Positions 1 through 7,240 of a DNA stretch of 24,775 bases are shown one piece after another. The notes under the pieces were generated by a model. That model did not search any database, was not told the origin of the DNA, and saw only the letters and a list, made by a program, of their open reading frames with translations. This stretch comes from 66-474 sp039923855. GTDB taxonomy: Bacteria; Pseudomonadota; Gammaproteobacteria; Xanthomonadales; Rhodanobacteraceae. The stretch spans positions 1 to 24,775 of the forward strand of contig JBDTBW010000051.1 in the NCBI GenBank assembly GCA_039923855.1. Reading direction: 5' to 3'. A program made the translations under genes and the position numbers. How positions within the stretch are numbered: position 1 is the first letter of the stretch; the number at the start of each line of letters is the position of its first letter.

Positions 1-192
1 TCGGTAAACGTTTGACCGCGAGAGTCGGGTTAAACGTCGTTGGCGAACAAAATCGCAGCGTAACCTTTCTCTCGCGGCCGATGTTTTTTGGGCCAAATTT
101 TCGAGTCGAGTTTTTCAACAGAATCGGTCGGACACCGCCTTTCAACTTTAGGCACAGACTGGTTGGCCCCTCGATCATTTCAGGAGCCAGCC

Positions 193-819
193 ATGAACAC
201 CCTAGCAACGACAGTCAACCACCACGAACCTTGGAACAAAGGCAAACTCGTTGGGCAGAAAGCGCCCCTGCGACTTCGCGACATCTGGGCGATCCGAGTG
301 CGCCTGCAGCTTCGCAACAAGGTTCGTGATCTCGCGTTGTTTGATCTTGCCATCGACAGCAAGCTGCGTGCATGTGACTTGGTGAAACTGCGGATACGCG
401 ACATTGCACACGGGGATTGCGTTGCACACCGCGCAATCATCATGCAGCAAAAGACCCAACGCCCGGTGCAGTTTGAGATCACGGAGCCAACGCGTACCGC
501 CATCGACGCGTGGATGAAGCGTGCATCATTGCGCTCGGACTCGTATTTTTTTCCGAGCCGGCTCCATGACTCACAGCACCTGTCCACGCGACAATATGCG
601 CGTACCGTCGACCATTGGATCAAGGACATCGGCCTGGATGTAGCCGCGTACGGCACGCACACGATGCGGCGAACCAAAGCTTCGCTCATCTATCGGCGGA
701 CCAAGAACCTGCGCGCCGTACAACTCCTGCTCGGGCACAGCAAGCTGGAAAGCACAGTGCGGTATCTCGGCATTGAAGTCGAGGATGCCTTGGAGATGGC
801 AGAACAAACTGAGGTGTGA
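193..819 (+). CDS. Stand-alone tyrosine recombinase (phage integrase family catalytic domain)
   Basis: A 208-residue protein made almost entirely of the tyrosine-recombinase catalytic domain, with no arm-binding or long core-binding domain in front. Visible catalytic landmarks are an arginine in SKLRACDLVKLRI, the H-x-x-R box HTMRRTKAS, the GHSK box and the tyrosine nucleophile in TVRYLGIEV. Such short recombinases are widespread, often multi-copy accessory genes in Proteobacteria; their recombination targets are not established. I chose the ATG at 193 because CAGGAG lies at 181-186. The open frame extends upstream to 88, but that part has no ribosome site and does not resemble the family. 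The last codons of a second, decayed relative occur at 2871-2936. Confidence 0.85.
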   Translation: MNTLATTVNHHEPWNKGKLVGQKAPLRLRDIWAIRVRLQLRNKVRDLALFDLAIDSKLRACDLVKLRIRDIAHGDCVAHRAIIMQQKTQRPVQFEITEPTRTAIDAWMKRASLRSDSYFFPSRLHDSQHLSTRQYARTVDHWIKDIGLDVAAYGTHTMRRTKASLIYRRTKNLRAVQLLLGHSKLESTVRYLGIEVEDALEMAEQTEV

Positions 820-907
820 CGGCTTCCCCGCACGGCCCCCGTGGCAACGGTCGCTACACGCGGCCGAAGTCGCGCTTGCACTGCCGCGAACAGTTTCGCC
901 GTTGAAA

Positions 908-1207
908 TCAGGCTTGATGTAACCCGCGGATCACGTCCGGACGCTTTTGCGCGATTTCGACCAACGTCCGGGCCGCACCGGAGGGCTGCTTGCGGCCCTG
1001 TTCCCAGCTTTGCAAGGTACGTACCGAGACCCCCAGCAGGTGGGCGAACTGGCTCTGCGAGAGTCCGGCTTTAGCGCGAGCGCTGATCACGGGTGAATAG
1101 ACCACACGGCCTTCACCGCGCCTCATCTGCCGCACCGACTCCCGGAGCTCCGCACCCAAGTTGCGCTTGGCATCGCGGGCGCGCAGTTGTTTGTCAGTCA
1201 TGGTCAT
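908..1207 (-). CDS. HigA/NadS-like helix-turn-helix antitoxin
   Basis: A 99-residue protein with a C-terminal XRE-type helix-turn-helix (GLSQSQFAHLLGVSVRTLQSWEQG, about residues 48-71), the form typical of HigA-2/NadS antitoxins paired with a RelE-fold toxin. It should neutralise the toxin encoded just upstream and, as a complex with it, repress their shared promoter. The start is fixed by a 4-bp ATGA overlap with the toxin stop, and AAGGAG sits at 1215-1220 on the coding strand. The frame is open further upstream, but only as the shadow of the toxin gene. The toxin-first order is the HigBA layout. Function rests on family resemblance and context. Confidence 0.85.
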   Translation of the reverse strand: MTMTDKQLRARDAKRNLGAELRESVRQMRRGEGRVVYSPVISARAKAGLSQSQFAHLLGVSVRTLQSWEQGRKQPSGAARTLVEIAQKRPDVIRGLHQA

Positions 1208-1515
1208 GGCGATAGCTCCTTCACGAGTTTGCGCAGCACAGCCGGTGCAATGGTGTCCTGCACGTTTTTGGCATAGATCAGCAGCAGCACGATGCTGCCG
1301 TCTGCCAACTGGTTGAAATAGATCACACGTACACCACCACGCTTGCGACTGCCCGCGCGTGTCCAGCGCACCTTGCGACATCCACCGGCACCGGGGATCA
1401 CGTCGCCTGCTTCAGGGTTGGCTGACAGCCAAGCAGCGAAATCCGTGCGCTCATCTTCCGTCCAGTAATCGGGCCAGAGCTTGGAAAACAGCGGTGTCTC
1501 GATGACGGTGAGCAC
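1204..1515 (-). CDS. RelE/HigB-family toxin of a type II toxin-antitoxin system
   Basis: A 103-residue protein with the hallmarks of HigB-2-type toxins: an N-terminal TVIETPLFS strand, the NPEAGDVIPGAGGCRKVRW segment and the basic patch RKRGGVRVIYF. Family members are ribosome-dependent mRNA interferases. The start is GTG at 1515: a TAG codon lies five codons upstream in frame, and the N-terminus then matches relatives. No Shine-Dalgarno sequence is visible before it, and the likely -10 box ends six bases upstream, so translation may be leaderless. It overlaps the antitoxin gene by 4 bp, indicating translational coupling. Confidence 0.85.
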   Translation of the reverse strand: MLTVIETPLFSKLWPDYWTEDERTDFAAWLSANPEAGDVIPGAGGCRKVRWTRAGSRKRGGVRVIYFNQLADGSIVLLLIYAKNVQDTIAPAVLRKLVKELSP

Positions 1516-1521
1516 GGATGA

Positions 1522-1550
1522 AGTATGCTACTGGGTAGCATAGCTGTCAA
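1522..1550 (-). promoter_or_regulatory. Toxin-antitoxin promoter with overlapping palindromic operator
   Basis: On the minus strand TTGACA (1550-1545) is followed after 17 bp by CATACT (1527-1522), a good sigma-70 promoter. A perfect inverted repeat, TATGCTAC-TGG-GTAGCATA (1524-1542), covers the spacer and most of the -10 box. This is the expected place for an autoregulatory HigA-type operator. The boxes and palindrome are seen directly; binding is inferred. Confidence 0.7.
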
Positions 1551-1948
1551 TCCCCTTGCAACTTCCGCCATCCTGTCTTACGGCGGCGACGACAAAGATC
1601 CCGATTGCTCTTCATTATGCTGAGCCTGACGCGATGCGGCCAAAACCGGCCGCGCGCGCATTCTTGGAGGTTTGTCGTTTAGGCCGCGCCCAGCACGGTT
1701 CTTGTCGGCGTACCGACGCCGCGATTGGGCAGCGCTACCGCCGATCATGATCTCCAAACCCTCTCCGCAGCGGTGCACTTGCGACGCGCTGCGACAATGT
1801 ACATGCCACTTTTCAGGCAAACCGCAATCGACTTGCCTTGCCGGACGGGATAGGGCCGATGCCGCCAGGCGTTCCGTGTCGAATGCCTGTCGATTTCGGG
1901 TTCTGCCGTTCGTCGCCATCAGGAGATCAATCAGAAAGGAGCAATGCC
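1551..1948. other. Intergenic region without recognisable gene
   Basis: About 400 bp between the toxin-antitoxin promoter and the DUF1428 gene. Open frames exist on both strands, but none has a ribosome site or a recognisable product. The plausible signal is AAAGGA at 1935-1940, which belongs to the following gene. It probably holds decayed accessory DNA. Confidence 0.5.
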
Positions 1949-2305
1949 ATGAGCTACGTCCAAGGTTTCGTGATTCCGGTGCGCAAGGACAGGAAGGGCG
2001 ACTATCGCAATCTATGCGAAAAGATGGCATTGATCTTTAGGGAATACGGCGCGACGCGCATCGTCGAGTGCTGGGGCGAGGACGTGCCCGATGGGAAGGT
2101 CACCGATTTCAAACGGGCGGTGCAGGCCCAGGCGGAAGAGAACATCGTGTTCTCCTGGATCGTCTGGCCCGATCGTGCAACGTGCGACGCCGCCGCCAAG
2201 AAGATGCCGTCCGACGAGCGCATGCAACCTTCGGGTGACATGCCATTCGACATGCAACGTCTGATCTTTGGCGGCTTCTCACCCCTGTTCGACAGCGAGG
2301 GCTGA
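1949..2305 (+). CDS. DUF1428 family protein (YbaA-like)
   Basis: A 118-residue protein starting MSYVQGFVIPVRKDRKGDYR, with the family's ECWGEDVPDGKVTDF and PFDMQRLIFGGF segments. Its length agrees with DUF1428 (about 117 residues), whose members adopt a ferredoxin-like dimeric alpha/beta fold and have no assigned reaction. The start at 1949 is set by AAAGGA at 1935-1940 and by the family N-terminus; the open frame continues upstream to 1838 without support. It lies 3 bp before a VOC/PhnB gene in the same direction, so the two were probably one operon. The protein itself appears intact, while its partner is broken. Confidence 0.85.
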   Translation: MSYVQGFVIPVRKDRKGDYRNLCEKMALIFREYGATRIVECWGEDVPDGKVTDFKRAVQAQAEENIVFSWIVWPDRATCDAAAKKMPSDERMQPSGDMPFDMQRLIFGGFSPLFDSEG

Positions 2306-2308
2306 AGC

Positions 2309-2803
2309 ATGTCCAGCAGCAACGCGAAAAAGAATATCGCCGCTTGCCTTTGGTTCAACGGCCAAGCCGAGGAAGCCGCCCGGTTCTATGCCGATACGTT
2401 TCCCGATTCGCATGTTGGTACGGTGAGCCGCTTGCCGGCCGACTATCCGGCCGGCAAGGCCGGCGAAGTGCTGGTCGTCGAGTTTACTGTGCTGGGGATG
2501 CCGTTCCTCGGCTTGAACGGCGGCCCGCAGTTCACCTTCGACGAGGCGATCTCATTCCAGGTCTACACGAACGATCAGGCTGAAACCGATCGCTACTGGA
2601 ACGCAATCACCGGCAACGGCGGTTCGGAAGGCGATTGCGGGTGGTGCAAGGACAAATTCGGGCTCTCCTGGTAGATCACTCCGCGCGTGCTGATGGATGC
2701 CTTGTCCAATCCCGACCGCGCCGCGGCCAAGCGTGTGATGGAGGCGATGATGCAGATGAAGAAGATCAATGTCGCCGCGATCGAGGCGGCACTGAAAGGG
2801 TGA
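2309..2803 (+). pseudogene. VOC/PhnB-like protein interrupted by an amber codon
   Basis: The first 121 codons encode a PhnB/3-demethylubiquinone-type VOC domain (CLWFNGQAEEAARFYADTFP, then FLGLNGGPQFTFDEAISFQV). The frame hits TAG at 2672-2674 right after KFGLSW. Beyond it the same frame continues as ITPRVLMDALSNPDRAAAKR and ends in IEAALKG at 2803, which is the usual C-terminus. With the stop ignored the product would be 164 residues, the normal family length. Relatives have a glutamine at this point (W-Q-I), so one C-to-T change (CAG to TAG) explains the break. A 121-residue product would lack the last strand and helix, so I call it a pseudogene; suppression cannot be excluded. Confidence 0.8.
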
Positions 2804-2870
2804 ACAACATTTAGATTTTCTACGGATTCGCTCGCTTGCCAAAACCCGACCATGGTCGGATGCGCGGACG

Positions 2871-2936
2871 TCCCATGTAGATCTCGGCATCGAGGTTAAC
2901 GGCGCGTTGAAGATGGCCGAGCACACTGGGATCTGG
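2871..2936 (+). pseudogene. C-terminal remnant of a second tyrosine recombinase
   Basis: The plus frame reads DLGIEVNGALKMAEHTGIW, closely matching the last residues of the recombinase at 193-819 (YLGIEVEDALEMAEQTEV). The catalytic tyrosine position is aspartate in the fragment, and nothing upstream resembles the rest of the protein. It is therefore the tail of a decayed paralogue left by deletion or insertion. Confidence 0.6.
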
Positions 2937-3418
2937 CGAAAGTGTCGGCTGGGCGCGACACGGTCGCGCTCCGGCCAAAACCTGCCGGTCGAAGGACATT
3001 TCTCATTGCCCGGAAGCGGCCACTCGCTGAACCTACGCCGCGCGGCCTGAACGTCACGATGATCGAATCACTGGAGATGCGCCTCTGACAATTTCCATCA
3101 ACTTTCGGACACGACCAACTTGAGAAAGCGCATGAACTCGCGCGGTTTGGGTGGCCATTGGCAAAGGCCAGGACAAACATACGCTGTCCCCGTGGCGGCA
3201 TGCTTGCCCGCAATGGATCAAGCCCGGCCGCCGATGATGTACTTGCGGGACATTGAGCGAGCTGCTTGCGTACCTCGAAGGTGGTGAGTGGATCGCGTTG
3301 CTTTTGCAGGTTGCCACTCTCCACGCGCGTGGTCGGCTCGGTGAATCTCTATCTTTTCGATGGGCTTTTACATCTGGGCGCGCTCGTTGCACCACAGCCC
3401 AACTCCAACCGACTTTGC
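2937..3418. other. Non-coding, probably decayed accessory DNA
   Basis: Nearly 500 bp between the recombinase remnant and the end of the serine hydrolase gene. Frames are open on both strands, but none has a family resemblance or an initiation signal. I see no terminator or repeat that I can support. Confidence 0.45.
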
Positions 3419-4672
3419 TCAATTGGTCGGCGATGGGGAGGGCGGCAGCGGCGACACTTTGTAGATGTAATCGAGCACCTTCACAAAGAGGGTATTCGCG
3501 GTCTGCTGGTCGTCGACTGATACGGCCAGATTGGTCCACACGATGAGCGTCATGTCGTTGGCCGGGTCGTAGCTGATTTTCGAGTTGTAGCCGGGGGTCT
3601 CGCCGCCGTGAAAATAAATCGTGTTTGGTCCCCAAGTAAGTTTGGCGATGCCGTACCCGTACTTTTGGCCGTCGGGCTTGCTCGGGTCCTCAGGCTTGAG
3701 GCTGTCGAGCCAGCGGCGTTGGTAGGCGGGGTCGAGCACGCGCCCCCCAACCAGTGCCTTGATCCAGGTGGCGAGATCCTGGGCGGTAGAAATGACACCT
3801 CCGGCGGCCGCGGCAACGGAATGGTTCACTCCCGTATAGTCCTTCGGCAAGAGGGTGCCAGCTCGTGCCGCAGCCTGAACTTCGGGCGAGTAAGGCGGTT
3901 CGCCCACCAACGCGACCGAGAAGCTGCCGTACAAGTAGCCGTGCGAGTACGGTTCGGGGAGGGTGTTCACCGTGCTGGCAGGGAGGACGGTGTGTTGCAT
4001 TCCCAGCGGGCCGAACAACTGGTCCTGCATCGCCTGCGCCAGCGGCCTGCCGTCGACCTTTTCAGCGACGAGACCGAGAAGCGCATAGTTGGTGTTGTTG
4101 TACTCGTACTCTGTGCCCGTCGGGAAATTGGGTGGGTGCGCGAATGCAATTGCCAGTAACTCGGCGGGAGTCCAAACCTTGGTTGGGTCTCTGTCCATGG
4201 TCGCCGAGATGATGGGGTCGTTGGTGTAATTGTAGAGACCGCTGCGCATTTCCAGCAGTTGGGCGATGGTGATGTTGTCGCCGTTGGGCACGCCTGGGAC
4301 GTACTTGGACACCGGATCATCGAGCCCAAGTTTGCCCTCCTGAGCCAGTTGCATGATCACTGCTGCTGTCATGGTCTTGGTATTCGAGGCGATCCTGAAG
4401 TGAGTGTCGGCGCGGGGCGGATTCTTGGTGTTCAGTTGGGTGGTGCCGAAGGCGGCGGTGAAGTCACCTTGAGGTGTGCGCAAGAGAACCAAAGCGCCGG
4501 GGATGAGGAGTTCCTTGGCGATCGTGTCCACGAGGGTCTGCAGTGCAGCCTGGTCGATTGGCTTGAGCGCCGACGAGCCGGCCGTGAAACCAGGCCTCGG
4601 GCACGCTGCGATCAGGAGAGCGACACCGACGAGCAAGCTCGCCTTCGTGCGTATGGGAAATTTAAATGTCAT
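3419..4672 (-). CDS. Beta-lactamase-family serine hydrolase, predicted lipoprotein
   Basis: A 417-residue member of the class C beta-lactamase/D-alanyl-D-alanine carboxypeptidase superfamily. The active-site triad is visible: SNTK (S96-K99), Y-x-N at Y191-N193, and HGG at 355-357 in place of KTG. The N-terminus has a hydrophobic segment ending in LIAAC with Cys24, a lipobox, so it should be exported and lipid-anchored. The substrate is unknown; family members include peptidases, esterases and D-amino-acid hydrolases. I take Met at 4672, which places the signal peptide normally; an ATG at 4714 in the same frame would add 14 residues. The gene stands alone next to a mobilization relic, suggesting it is island cargo. 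Two palindromes lie just upstream. Confidence 0.85.
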   Translation of the reverse strand: MTFKFPIRTKASLLVGVALLIAACPRPGFTAGSSALKPIDQAALQTLVDTIAKELLIPGALVLLRTPQGDFTAAFGTTQLNTKNPPRADTHFRIASNTKTMTAAVIMQLAQEGKLGLDDPVSKYVPGVPNGDNITIAQLLEMRSGLYNYTNDPIISATMDRDPTKVWTPAELLAIAFAHPPNFPTGTEYEYNNTNYALLGLVAEKVDGRPLAQAMQDQLFGPLGMQHTVLPASTVNTLPEPYSHGYLYGSFSVALVGEPPYSPEVQAAARAGTLLPKDYTGVNHSVAAAAGGVISTAQDLATWIKALVGGRVLDPAYQRRWLDSLKPEDPSKPDGQKYGYGIAKLTWGPNTIYFHGGETPGYNSKISYDPANDMTLIVWTNLAVSVDDQQTANTLFVKVLDYIYKVSPLPPSPSPTN

Positions 4673-4722
4673 TTGCCAATGATAACTGTTGCAGACGTGG
4701 TATGACACGAGCATCCAAAAAA

Positions 4723-4740
4723 AGTACAGCGTGCTGTACT
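4723..4740. repeat. Palindrome 1 (AGTACAGC-GT-GCTGTACT)
   Basis: Perfect 8-bp inverted repeat with a 2-bp centre, upstream of the serine hydrolase start. It shares the core CAGC-N2-GCTG with three further palindromes within 760 bp. It may be an operator; this is inference. Confidence 0.7.
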
Positions 4741-4768
4741 TCTTCCCGGTCAGCGCCGACCAGTGAAA

Positions 4769-4786
4769 TCTTCAGCATGCTGAAGA
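4769..4786. repeat. Palindrome 2 (TCTTCAGC-AT-GCTGAAGA)
   Basis: Perfect 18-bp palindrome with the CAGC-N2-GCTG core. It lies about 20 bp from the nic-like site at 4806-4821, on the 3' side of that site in its own orientation. The same relative layout is found at the second nic-like site and palindrome 4. Confidence 0.7.
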
Positions 4787-4805
4787 AAAAATAAAGAGAA
4801 ATAAC

Positions 4806-4852
4806 CTAGTGCAGGATAGGGTTCGCGGGGACACTTGGTACCAATTCACCCC
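4806..4852 (-). other. Candidate origin of transfer, copy A (IncP-type nic core plus inverted repeat)
   Basis: The minus strand reads CCCTATCCTGCACTAG (4821-4806), containing TATCCTGC, an exact match to the IncP/MOBP nic consensus YATCCTGY as I know it. On its 5' side is an imperfect inverted repeat at 4827-4852, with GGGG and CCCC arms and the inner palindrome TTGGTACCAA. A repeat a few bases before nic is the usual oriT layout. A decayed mobC lies alongside. No relaxase gene is present in the window, so any mobilization would need help in trans. Confidence 0.5.
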
Positions 4853-4875
4853 GTGGTTTTCCCGCGGCGCGGACA

Positions 4876-4899
4876 AAAAGTTCAGCCGGCTGAACTTTT
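4876..4899. repeat. Palindrome 3 (half-site AAAAGTTCAGCC)
   Basis: Perfect 24-bp palindrome whose left half is AAAAGTTCAGCC and whose right half is its exact reverse complement. It carries the CAGC-N2-GCTG core and overlaps the end of the mobC remnant's open frame. Because of the A and T tracts it could also form a terminator-like hairpin in either direction. Confidence 0.7.
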
Positions 4900-5372
4900 C
4901 GAGTCAGAACGGTGAGTGCTGGCTCGGCGCGTCGCGCGCGTGTTGACTATGCCTTCGAGGCTGGAGCCAACAGAAACGCCCGTCAAGTCGCGACGGCGAC
5001 CGACCGCGGAGAGCTCACGTATCGCATCATGTTGGGCGGACAGTTCCTCTTTGGCGAACGGCACCGCGCCTTCCAGCAGATAGCGTAACTGACGTACGAT
5101 TCAGGCCTGCGCAGAATAACCCTCCGGTTCGGCGAGGGCGCGGATCGACTGAACTTCCGACAGCCGCAGCCGCAACATGACACGCCCACTTTACCACCCC
5201 GGTCGCCGCGCATCTCGGAAGTGGACATGTTGGTGTGCGCTCCGTCTTGTCCTGCAATGATGGTCAACGCCATGCGCCGAAGTAGGGTGGATTCGCTTAA
5301 ATCGTCGGCAGCGGCCAACGCATGAAATCGGGCTTTGGTAGGGGCGCTGCAATGGGCCTTCAGGGTTGGCAT
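4882..5372 (-). pseudogene. Decayed mobC-like relaxosome accessory gene
   Basis: The start at 5372 gives MPTLKAHCSAPTKARFHALA and a ribbon-helix-helix-like LSESTLLRRMAL segment, typical of MobC-type relaxosome proteins. The match then leaves this frame near 5180 and continues in another as LRLSEVQSIRALAEPEGYSA, then IVRQLRYLLEGAVPFAKEEL and ending in IRELSAVGR at about 4996. An in-frame TGA at 5101-5103 sits where relatives have tryptophan. So there is at least one frameshift and one nonsense change. MobC proteins bind oriT and assist the relaxase, usually encoded next; here no relaxase follows. The family call rests on pattern memory of MobC sequences. Confidence 0.65.
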
Positions 5373-5427
5373 GGCTGAACCACCAGGAGGAATGAACAGG
5401 CCAAAGCGGGCCAAACGCTGCCGGCAT

Positions 5428-5443
5428 CCCTATCCTGCACTAG
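5428..5443 (+). other. Candidate nic region, copy B (inverted relative to copy A)
   Basis: CCCTATCCTGCACTAG on the plus strand is identical over 16 bp to the minus-strand sequence at 4821-4806. It contains TATCCTGC, matching the IncP-type nic consensus. It lies about 55 bp upstream of the mobC remnant start, the common position of oriT in mobilizable elements. I see no clear inverted repeat on its 5' side, so it is less complete than copy A. Confidence 0.5.
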
Positions 5444-5459
5444 CTCATTCCTCCTCGTG

Positions 5460-5483
5460 AAAATGCCAGCATGCTGGCATTTT
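5460..5483. repeat. Palindrome 4 (half-site AAAATGCCAGCA)
   Basis: Perfect 24-bp palindrome, left half AAAATGCCAGCA and right half its exact reverse complement. It has the same CAGC-N2-GCTG core as palindromes 1 to 3 and lies 16 bp past the nic-like copy B. Position upstream of mobC fits an operator or relaxosome protein site. Confidence 0.7.
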
Positions 5484-5831
5484 GCGGCGTCCGCTTCGGT
5501 GACATCGGAGTCATCGAGAAGGTGGCTGCCGTCACCCTCGATGAGCAGAACCAAGTGATTTCGGGATGCGGGCAACAACTTTTTTGTGCAGCAGCCGACG
5601 CGTCAAGCTAGCGTCGAGAGGTGATCGAATGTGCAGCAAATCAACAGCGAAAAAGATCGGCGAAATGACGTCGAAGAGCATCGCATAGTCCTGGTGCGCG
5701 CGCGCAAAATTGCCTGCGCGGCCGTGAACGGGGTATGCCTACTATCTAGATCGGGACGGAAAAATCAACAGCCTGTCCCACGTCGTCCCATGGCATCCAA
5801 GTCACGAGAACTTGGGTGTGCGAAGTAGCTT
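5484..5831. other. Region without intact gene
   Basis: About 350 bp between the mobilization relic and the integrase. A possible start with a good ribosome site occurs at 5629 (MCSKSTAKKIGEMTSKSIA, then stop), which may be the beginning of a decayed small gene. Near 5733-5820 one frame reads YYLDRDGKINSLSHVVPWHP, also without a start or family match. Nothing else is supportable. Confidence 0.4.
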
Positions 5832-7043
5832 CTAACGCGCAAGTCTCCGGATCGGTACGACGTTGCCGCCCTGCTTCAGCACGTCCAAATAATCGGCCCA
5901 CGCCTGCATCATTTTGCGCCGCTGCGGCAAGTACTCGGCATAGTTGTAGGCAGCCTTGACCTTGTTGCGTTCGGCGTGCGCCAGTTGGCGCTCGATCACG
6001 TCGGTATTCCATCCCTGTTCGTGTAGGAGCGTGCTGGCCATGCTGCGAAAGCCGTGTCCCGTCATCTCGTCACCGGTGTAGCCAAGGCGGCGCAGCGCTG
6101 CAGTTACCGTGTTCTCGCTCATGGGCTGCTGCATGCTGCGAATGGACGGGAACACATAGCGCCCGACTCCAGTCAACGGATGCAGTTCGCGCAAGATCGC
6201 CACGGCTTGCGTCGACAGCGGCACAAGGTGCGTCTCGCGCATCTTCATGCGTTCGGCGGGGATCCGCCACTCGCTCTTGTCCAGATCAAACTCGGACCAC
6301 TCGGCTTTGCGCAGTTCGCCCGGCCGCACGAACGTCAACGGCGCAAACTTCAACGCACATGCAACGACCAAGCTACCGGTGAATCCGCCAATCGCGTGCA
6401 GCAGTTCACCCACCTTGACCGGATCGGTGATGCTGGCATGGTGCCGGGTCTTGCCCGTCTTCAACGCGCCGCGCAGGTCGCCGGTCGGGTCGCGCTCGGC
6501 TCGGCCCGTGGCTACGGCATAACGAAACACCTGCCCACAGACTTGCTTGAGGCGTTGCGTTGTCTCCAGCCTGCCGAGCGACTCAATACGACGAAGCACG
6601 GTCAGTAGTTCCGGTGCGTTGATGCCGCCAACGGGGCGCGTGCCGATCCACGGGAAGGCGAAAGATTCCAACAGCCAGCGCACTTTGTCGCGCGTTGTAT
6701 CGGCCAGATGATCACGGCCGGCCAGCCATTCATCCGCGACCGCCTGAAACGTGGTGGCCGACAACATCCGGGCGTTTACTTTCTCGATCCGGCGCTGCAG
6801 GCTTGGATCGGTGCCGTGCGCCACCAGCTTGCGCGCCTCATCGCGTCGCTGGCGGGCTTCAACCAACGTGATTTCGGGATACGCGCCCAAGCTAAGCATT
6901 TTGGCTTTCCCAGCGAAGCGGAAGCGGAAGCGCCACAGGCGCGAGCCGTTCGGAACAACTTCGACACATAGGCCGCCCGCATCGGCGACGCGGTACAGCT
7001 TGGCTTTCGGCTTGAGCTTGCGCAGCTTGGTATCGGTCAGCAG
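5832..7043 (-). CDS. P4-type site-specific integrase with non-standard start
   Basis: A tyrosine recombinase of the P4/DUF4102 type: arm-binding domain (LTDTKLRKLKPKAKLYRVAD onwards), core-binding domain, and catalytic domain with TFVRPGELRKAEW, the H-x-x-R box GHGFRSMAST, LAHAERN and the nucleophile in AAYNYAEY. The first ATG in frame (6899) would remove about 48 residues of arm-binding domain. The homologous frame is open to 7055, bounded by TAA at 7056-7058, and contains no ATG, GTG or TTG there. AAGGTG at 7057-7052 is well spaced for CTG at 7043, giving 403 residues, the usual length. So the start is CTG, or the true start was lost. It points away from the tRNA-Thr gene, as in tRNA-targeted islands. 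Confidence 0.8.
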   Translation of the reverse strand: MLTDTKLRKLKPKAKLYRVADAGGLCVEVVPNGSRLWRFRFRFAGKAKMLSLGAYPEITLVEARQRRDEARKLVAHGTDPSLQRRIEKVNARMLSATTFQAVADEWLAGRDHLADTTRDKVRWLLESFAFPWIGTRPVGGINAPELLTVLRRIESLGRLETTQRLKQVCGQVFRYAVATGRAERDPTGDLRGALKTGKTRHHASITDPVKVGELLHAIGGFTGSLVVACALKFAPLTFVRPGELRKAEWSEFDLDKSEWRIPAERMKMRETHLVPLSTQAVAILRELHPLTGVGRYVFPSIRSMQQPMSENTVTAALRRLGYTGDEMTGHGFRSMASTLLHEQGWNTDVIERQLAHAERNKVKAAYNYAEYLPQRRKMMQAWADYLDVLKQGGNVVPIRRLAR

Positions 7044-7066
7044 CGTGCAATCACCTTAAAGGGTAT

Positions 7067-7124
7067 GTGAGTAGAGGTTTTTTTGAGAAGCAAAAGAACG
7101 ACCAACCACCACAATTCTACTCAC
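7067..7124. repeat. Inverted repeat GTGAGTAGA / TCTACTCAC
   Basis: Nine-base arms at 7067-7075 and 7116-7124, separated by 40 bp, lie between the integrase gene and the tRNA. They might be integrase or excisionase arm sites, but only the repeat itself is seen. Confidence 0.4.
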
Positions 7125-7164
7125 GTCAGACATGGGCTGCAACAGGACATGCCAAGACATCACG

Positions 7165-7193
7165 CAACAAAAACCCGCATGGCAGGCGGGTTT
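7165..7193 (-). terminator. Rho-independent terminator after tRNA-Thr
   Basis: Read on the minus strand, AAACCCGC, a 7-base loop and GCGGGTTT (arms 7193-7186 and 7178-7171) form an 8-bp stem followed by a short T run. It lies about 50 bases past the tRNA 3' end in the direction of tRNA transcription. Confidence 0.75.
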
Positions 7194-7240
7194 AAATGGT
7201 TTCTCGGGACGGTTTGGAACATCTTGAAACAAGGCAATGA

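Noticed and set aside
1..192. Small gene at the left edge
   Set aside because: The frame overlaps the recombinase start, lacks a ribosome site and has no recognisable product.
1..5831. Left attachment site (repeat of the tRNA-Thr 3' end)
   Set aside because: Looked for the tRNA 3' sequence by eye in the accessory region and found none; it is probably outside the window.
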